In this document: in pieces, positions 57,912 to 64,000 of the stretch
Layout of the letters: every line of letters starts with the position of its first letter
Numbering within the stretch: the stretch's first letter is position 1
Source: Hirundichthys speculiger
Lineage: Eukaryota; Chordata; Actinopteri; Beloniformes; Exocoetidae
Assembly (NCBI GenBank): GCA_018398805.1
Contig: JAGFBZ010002123.1
Span: forward strand, 372,001 to 436,000
Length of the DNA stretch: 64,000 nt
Direction of reading: 5' to 3'
Position numbers and translations under genes: made by a program
The notes under the pieces: model-generated
What the model saw: the letters and a program-made list of their open reading frames with translations, nothing else
What the model was told of the DNA's origin: nothing
Database searches by the model: none

Positions 57912-60630
57912 AAACTTAACTCTTAGTCTCCTTGAGAAAGATTATTCTCTTGTTTCCGCTTGCCCTTTGTCAGTCCGTATGAAACGCTGAATATGCCCAC
58001 GGATGTTTAAAGCACAGTTCTTTTTGCATGGGTGTTAATGTAATTAATGCTAATGCTAACACAAACTTCTTGCTGCTGTGTGAGAAAAACAATTTCTCAT
58101 GTTTCTAACAGCCTGCGCTTGTGTCCTATACAACTTCATTGCACAGTCAAACACATAAAAGAAGCCTGCTAGCTATTTGCGGCACACTCGCTAACACTGG
58201 ATGCTAGCACAGTGTATATGTGTTCCAGAAATCTAGCAGACTAGTCAAATAATGCTTCAAAAAACACCGGAAGGTTTTTCACATCTATGTCAGATTACAA
58301 AGGTTCCCACAGGATTTAACTGACTGATGGACGGTTAGCTTGAATGCACAGAAGCGAGTAGCAATGAGGCGTCACACCTTGGATTCAAGAGGAAAACCTA
58401 TAGGGTTTAACTAACCAGTCTACATGTTGTTCTGTGATTTAGGTTCTGGCCCACATCATTTTTATGGGCCCCTGAGGTTTTATAGCTTGTAATAAATATT
58501 CAGTGATTCGAAAGGTGGTCAAATTGAACAGGTGGTCAAATATGCAAGTTGCAAGTGCGCACACTACCTTAGTCATGTCATTACTTAAAGTGTTGCCACA
58601 CAGCTGAGGTCTTCATGTTGTCTTCCTTTTAACAGCCAAAGTGAACTAAAGCATGACTGTGGGTGACATTCACAGTTAGCAGGGAGTACAGACATATTTC
58701 ACAGATCAGCTGTTAGCAAAAGTATATATTTAAAAAAAAAAGAAACATCTGGACGTCTACCTGACAAATACATATCTGGATATCCTAATGTTAATCTCTA
58801 ACTGTAGGGGTGTTTTTAGGTGGCATGGGCAGAACTTTTAGGGGCAACCAAGGGATGGAGGGTTTTGTATTTGAAAAATGACCAAAACTGGGAAAAAAAT
58901 ATGCTATAAAACCTCATGTTCCAAACTCACTGTAGATCAAAAGCATACCAGTATCCCTTTTCATAAGGATGTTTTCCCTATGGTTCTGAAATTTGGGAAT
59001 TCTCAATCGTATAGTTTCAACCCTTGATTGGGTTGACTGTGAAATGAACCATAAGAAACAATGTAGAGGACCTAAGGTTTGAGAGTGAGCTCACATTTAA
59101 TGAAAGAAGGGAAACTGTTGTGTGTTGGGTTTACCTGCCTCACGACCCCTATTTCACACTGCAATGAATATCTTAGTCCTCCAGGCATTTAGCCTTAAAA
59201 TGCCAAATATCATATTTGATGCGTACATTTCTGAGGCCTGTGCACAACTCACATAATCAAAAGTTGAAATCTAAACCTGAAAAACCTCCTGTATAAAGTT
59301 CATATAACAAGAGTAAACCTTGTTTCATAAATTGCCATAAATGCCCTATGTTTGAAATATGATACAGAAAATATAGAGAAATTATCAAAAAGCCCTGATC
59401 TGGCCACAGGTTCTCCATGATGTTATAGAAGAAATATTTATATTTTAGACCAAATTCTGAATAGAACATGTATGTAAGAATTTGAGGTGTTGAGTTTATT
59501 TACAGGAAATCTTTAAAATCTTAAAAACATAGTATTAATAACATGGTGGTGATATGTTGAAACCTCATGTCTGAGGCAACATTCATTTGTCATTAGCTGT
59601 GCCCGTTGGCAAGCCTCCAGGAATTCAAGCCATTACAAAAAAAAAAAAAAAAAAAAAAAAAACTTGAGCCAAATCTGCCCATTTTCAGGAAGACCCTCTC
59701 CTTGTGATTACTTCTTTTCTTTCTTAAGCCTTTGTCATTTTAAAATAATTATAGGCTTTTGGAATTAAGCTGGGTGAAAGCTACTTTAAATAACTAAGAG
59801 ATCAAAATTAGATGCCTGAAAATGAGCAAAATATGGCCACTTTAAGAAGCTTAAACGAATTAGATGGTAGGCTTCACTTCAGTCTGTTCATACGTTTAGT
59901 GTCACTCGCTTATTCAAAGCAAAACACACACACACAGACGCTCTGACAACACCAGAGAAAGATAATGCATTTAAAATTTACGGCACACCTGTTAGACCTC
60001 TTGTGAATAATGACAAGTCGTTGTTGGTATTCTTGGAAGCAGAGTGCAGATAGTGGTCATTACTGAGTACACTCCAGTGTCCGGCTCCACGAGAGGAACA
60101 CAACACCTGCAGAGAGTAATAACCTCATAGTGCCCCTGTGGCCACGTTTGGCTCAGACCAGTGGTTAACTTTACAATCTCGTAGAAAATGTTTCCCTGTT
60201 CAGCTTCATCTGATAGCTTTTTAATTGCTTCCAGTGACACTGTCACCTCTCCATAGCCCGGAGACAGTCTTGTTGTTGCACCACTAGGGGAGTTCTGCAG
60301 TGTAATCATTAATCATTATTAGGAAAACATAATTGTTATCAGTTATTTCTATATAATGACCCAGGAGTGCAAAGTAATCTCTTGCCAAAATGCATTCTTA
60401 TCGACCGTTAACGGAGGAGGAACACATTTAAAAACGGGCAGTAATGAAATTTGAGGATTGTTACTGTTTGCAATGACCAAAACAGACCAACAACTAACAG
60501 AACCTCCAGGGCATCGGGGTTGCAATAATTTACAGGCTATTCTGCTTGTTGCACTGACTTATTGTTACTGCATGAAGCTGTATTTGTTAGCTCTGGAAAA
60601 AAAAGAAGATATATAATCCATATCATAGTC
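57906..60630. other. Intergenic, nothing recognised
   Basis: It holds an A22-type run at 59637-59662. The minus ORF 59992-60309 (105 codons, QNSPSGATTRLSPGYGEVTV...) is the longest, but it has no recognised family or splice context. Confidence 0.35.
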
Positions 60631-60644
60631 ACAGATGATTCTGA

Positions 60645-61120
60645 GGGATGTCATGGTCTCCAGGTTCTTCTATGTTTTTGTAAGGTTTTGTTAGGTTGGT
60701 CTTTGTTTTCTCATGTTCATTGTTTTCTTGCAAAGTTCCTGTTATGGTGTTTTGTTATTTGCATTTTTGTTATTTGCATTTTCTTAGCTTTACTTCCTGT
60801 TTTATTTTGCATTTTGATTTTTCCTAGAGCTTTTGTCTCTTGTGCATTCCGCATAATTTTGCATTTCCATTCTTGTTTCACACCTGGGTTCAGTTTCTGA
60901 TTTCTCCCACCTGTGGGTCATTTGTGATTACCTCCCTCTGTACATGTACAGCCTAGTGTTGTTTGTTCCCTGCCAGATCATTGTTTCTTGCTGGTTTGTT
61001 TTCTTCATACTCAGCACAGCACAACTTCTCATTCCATTGTTTCCTCCACATCAGTTGTGTTTGTAGCCTCTCCTGCTGTATTTTTCTAATATTCGATTGG
61101 TTCTTTAGTGATTATATGAC
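60645..61120 (+). repeat. Probable interspersed repeat, T/GT-rich
   Basis: It begins gatgtcatggtctccaggtt and continues as long tttgtt/ttgcatttt-rich sequence with cacctgggttcagtttctg and cacctgtgggtcatttgtg. This resembles a common teleost repeat beginning ctgtcatggtttggg. The class is uncertain. Confidence 0.35.
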
Positions 61121-61254
61121 CTTTGTTTTTCATTTGTTCATGTGAATTTTTGTAAGTACTTAACCCAGGCGGCAATATGGCTAAATTAAGATGTTTCCAC
61201 AGTTATTATTGTATTGTGCCTTTTCTTTTTTTGCACTGTATGGCACCATGTTGC

Positions 61255-62230
61255 AAAGTTCCGGAACGAGCAGGCTGGAGGATGGCTTTAACATGCTAAA
61301 CTTAGTTCACTCGCCACAAGTTATCCATTTTAACTCGGCTGGCTTAGCGTATGCTAACCTATGATGCTGATTCTGATCAATCTGTCCAATTAGTATGGTT
61401 GCTGCTGGTCTGACTACTGTCATTGACTTAAATGGCAGCGATTCAAAGTACTTTGCTTGGCACTTCAGGCCAAACAATGGCTGGTCCCTGTAGAGCTCTG
61501 CTAGTCCTTGGTTCAGCACTGCAACTTGTTTCAGGTGTTGTTTTGGTAGCAACACTTAAAACGAGGTTGCGTGGACATATCTGAATGACAGAGTGAATGT
61601 AAAAAAAAAAATAATAATAATTACCATCATAGGACACCACGTGATAGCTGATGTATGGTGATGGAACTAAGGTGGGCATGAGGCCAGCTGGAGCATTTTG
61701 GGCTTTCAAAAGCACTCTTTAGGAAACATATAGGAGCGGTCACAGGAGGTTCCACACACTTGACTGTCAAATAGACATCATCCTGTTACATGAAAGCTTT
61801 TGAAGTCTGTTTTTTTCTCAAACTGCTTGGTGCCATATTGCAAAGAGGTAGGACCAGCAACACTGAGAAGTCAACTGGTAAATACCCATCAGTTAGCTGT
61901 ATTTTTTTTTAGCTTGGCTGTCTTAGCCTCTGCTAACCCAGGATGATTATTTATATTACTTGATATTCCTTTCGCTCAAACATCCTCATTTCATGAATCT
62001 GGAACTTAAGACGTGCGCTGTTGGCTTCAGCACAGTAGCTCTCGGCCGAGCTCTGCACGACTGGAAATCCCACTTGAAGCCAGTTAGCAACCCACAGGCA
62101 GCCGCTGCAGAAGCTAAGTAAGAGACTGAGGCTAGTCGCGGAGCTCTGTGGAGCAAGAGGGACCTATGGTGAAGCTCCATGGGGCGGTTGCAATAATTGA
62201 CTCCAGATCCCAGCATAATTCAGCTTGGAT
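61255..62230. repeat. Unclassified interspersed repeat, copies 3 and 4
   Basis: tcggctggcttagcgtatgc (61336) and ttggctgtcttagcctctgc (61913) match the 41517 motif. The minus strand near 61508-61485 (accaaggactagcagagctc) matches the 41641 and 8659 motifs. Confidence 0.4.
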
Positions 62231-62809
62231 GAGTCCCAAAATGATACTCTGTGAGTGTCTTGGCTCCATCAACGAGTCCTGGCGGACCTGCTAGCGTGGT
62301 GCTGGCCTCTGCAAAGGGCCGATCTGCTCACGGAGAATGATTTCAGCAAACTTTTAAGCAGAATTATGTTGGGACCTGCTGTCATCTTCCTGGCCACTGG
62401 ATTCATAGCAGGACCTCCAATGTCATATGTTTTGGGGCCAAAATGAAAAATGCTAAATGCTTTTAGTATAGCTAAGCTAAGTTAAGCTAAGCTTTGTCCT
62501 TATCTCTTGCTCCCCACAGCCAGTCACAGTGGTTTGTTTAGTACAATCTGCTCTAGCACAGGAAAAAATTCTCTTTAAAACATGACCATGATCTGTTAGC
62601 ATTATATTATCTGTTAGAATTATATATCTGAGCACTGAATCAAAACCCAAGTAGCTGAAATCATAACTGCAATGTCTAGTTGTCATGAGAGCCAAGGGTA
62701 GCTATCCATCAAATGGCTTCAAATTACATCTGACATTATGATTAGCAAGCTTCATTGCCTTTTATAAATTATCTGCTATGATACCAAAAAAAAAAAAAAT
62801 CCTCCCTCA

Positions 62810-63130
62810 GTACAGTTGCCATAGATGTCAAATCTAACAATAGAAACCAAAACCGATATTCATACCAGACTGTAATTATGTTAAATTCTGCTGCAAAGTT
62901 GGCCATTTCAACATTGGAGTCAATGGGGATTTGCTCTGTTTTGCAGCCAGCACCTAGTGGTCAGTCAAGGAACTGCAGCAAAATGTACTTCCTGCATGAG
63001 CTTCAATCTGGACGTGGGATGGCTGCCGCTTGGCTGAACAAGAAAGGAGCATTAGAAGTGAAGGCTCTACCTCCCATTCTGCTTTTGGAAACTCTAGGAA
63101 CCACAAGGGAGACTGCAGTCTCTTAGCAAA
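62810..63130. repeat. Unclassified interspersed repeat, copy 5
   Basis: cattggagtcaatggggatt and gcagccagcacctagtggtc match 9214-9258 (gggagccagtggggattt, ggagccagcacctagtggcc) at the same spacing. This supports a common origin of the two copies. Confidence 0.45.
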
Positions 63131-64000
63131 GTGCTCTGCTGCGATAATATGTAATTATGACTTCCTAAAGATAAGGAGCTCGGCCCTTAGTTTAGTTGTG
63201 GTGCAAACAATATATTTATATGCATATTACCATGTAGGACAGAATTCACATCCAATTATGGCTTCAAGCATGAACGGAAGTTTCTCTTTCATGCACCCTT
63301 TTATCATTTCACAATGACTGTGATTGATAAAAGGAAAACATGAATCTTTTTTTTTTTTTTAACCTGTGTACGCACACATGGTTTCAGTCATGAAACTACA
63401 AAGAGTTTTCTTCATCTAGTTACTGGAGCAGCCTGATGCAACACGTATGTAGCATCGTTCTTAAAGCATCTATGACAAACAAACATTATTATTTATTAAT
63501 AAATATGGGGATAAAGCCAATTTTAAAAAAGAACAAAAAAAGATTGGTAGTTTCTTTCGAGGCCAAAAGTTAAAGACTCCAGTGGACAGTTTTGAGCTTG
63601 TCAGAAACCCCCACGGACTGTTTGAAAGATAACAGTAGTTATCTACTGTTAGATGAAGTCGATGCAGGCATGAATTAAAAATAAAAATATCACTGACAGC
63701 TGCTAGTTTGAGCTTCACTGGACTCATTCAAAGAACACTAATTCCTCTCGTCAAATGTGAACTCAATACATTTTTTCCACGAGGCTTTACGGCATCATCA
63801 GCTGCCGAGGGCCTGCTCTGCTCTGAGCACAGGCCGTAATTTCTCAAAACAAGACACTTTTGCCCCATTAGCTTCACCTTCCTGTCAAAATATAGTCACT
63901 TTTGATTTCACGAAGACAAAGATGTTGATCTCAGAATGCATAACTGGGAGGTTTAAAGCTGCTGCTCACCAGTGGCCGACATCACGGCGGTTCAGTTCAT
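63131..64000. other. Intergenic, nothing recognised
   Basis: There is a T run at 63347-63360. No gene or element was recognised. Confidence 0.4.

Noticed and set aside
1..64000. CRISPR arrays, operons, rRNA genes or endogenous retrovirus
   Set aside because: No regularly spaced direct repeats, no bacterial gene layout, no rRNA-like sequence and no retroviral gene frames or long terminal repeats were seen.

Overview
The window is a piece of a teleost fish chromosome. The evidence is an interrupted vertebrate gene with consensus GT-AG introns, and a mix of Tc1/mariner, hAT, Harbinger, L1, L2-type and tRNA-derived SINE remnants that is typical of ray-finned fish. Nothing bacterial or viral was recognised.

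The backbone of the first 46 kb is the 3' part of one plus-strand gene, tmx3 (thioredoxin-related transmembrane protein 3, an ER protein disulfide isomerase). Eleven exons can be placed at 1958-2038, 2445-2544, 2736-2813, 5844-5910, 16066-16164, 20490-20547, 20774-20827, 26242-26298, 31858-31987, 33423-33491 and 44138-44419. All phases agree and all introns are GT-AG. Together they encode the last 358 residues: the end of the catalytic thioredoxin domain, the two non-catalytic thioredoxin-like domains, one membrane helix and an acidic cytosolic tail ending in a KKTD dilysine ER-retrieval signal. The signal peptide and the CxxC active site are upstream of the window. The 3' UTR probably runs to a poly(A) signal near 46207.

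The most interesting element lies on the minus strand between 6761 and 5421. Two GC-rich, coding-like ORF segments join in phase through a GT-AG intron to give a 177-residue protein that I do not recognise. Its intron contains a tmx3 exon (5844-5910), so the two genes would be interleaved on opposite strands. The first coding exon lies in a CpG-rich patch that could serve as its own promoter.

The long introns and the 18 kb after tmx3 are an archive of transposons, several of them nested with intact target-site duplications. Examples are a hAT inside a hAT (13217-14179), a BED-finger hAT inside a Tc1 transposase pseudogene (37235-39062), a hAT MITE inside a SINE (24277-24930) and the same MITE inside a second BED-finger hAT (50778-51640). 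A small Harbinger-like element at about 9310-9742 carries only a MADF DNA-binding domain. The MITE family is present three times with 8-bp duplications. No gene was recognised between the tmx3 3' end and the end of the window. That tract holds Tc1, mariner-type MITE, hAT, L2 and SINE remnants, a tandem AT-rich repeat and otherwise unassigned sequence.
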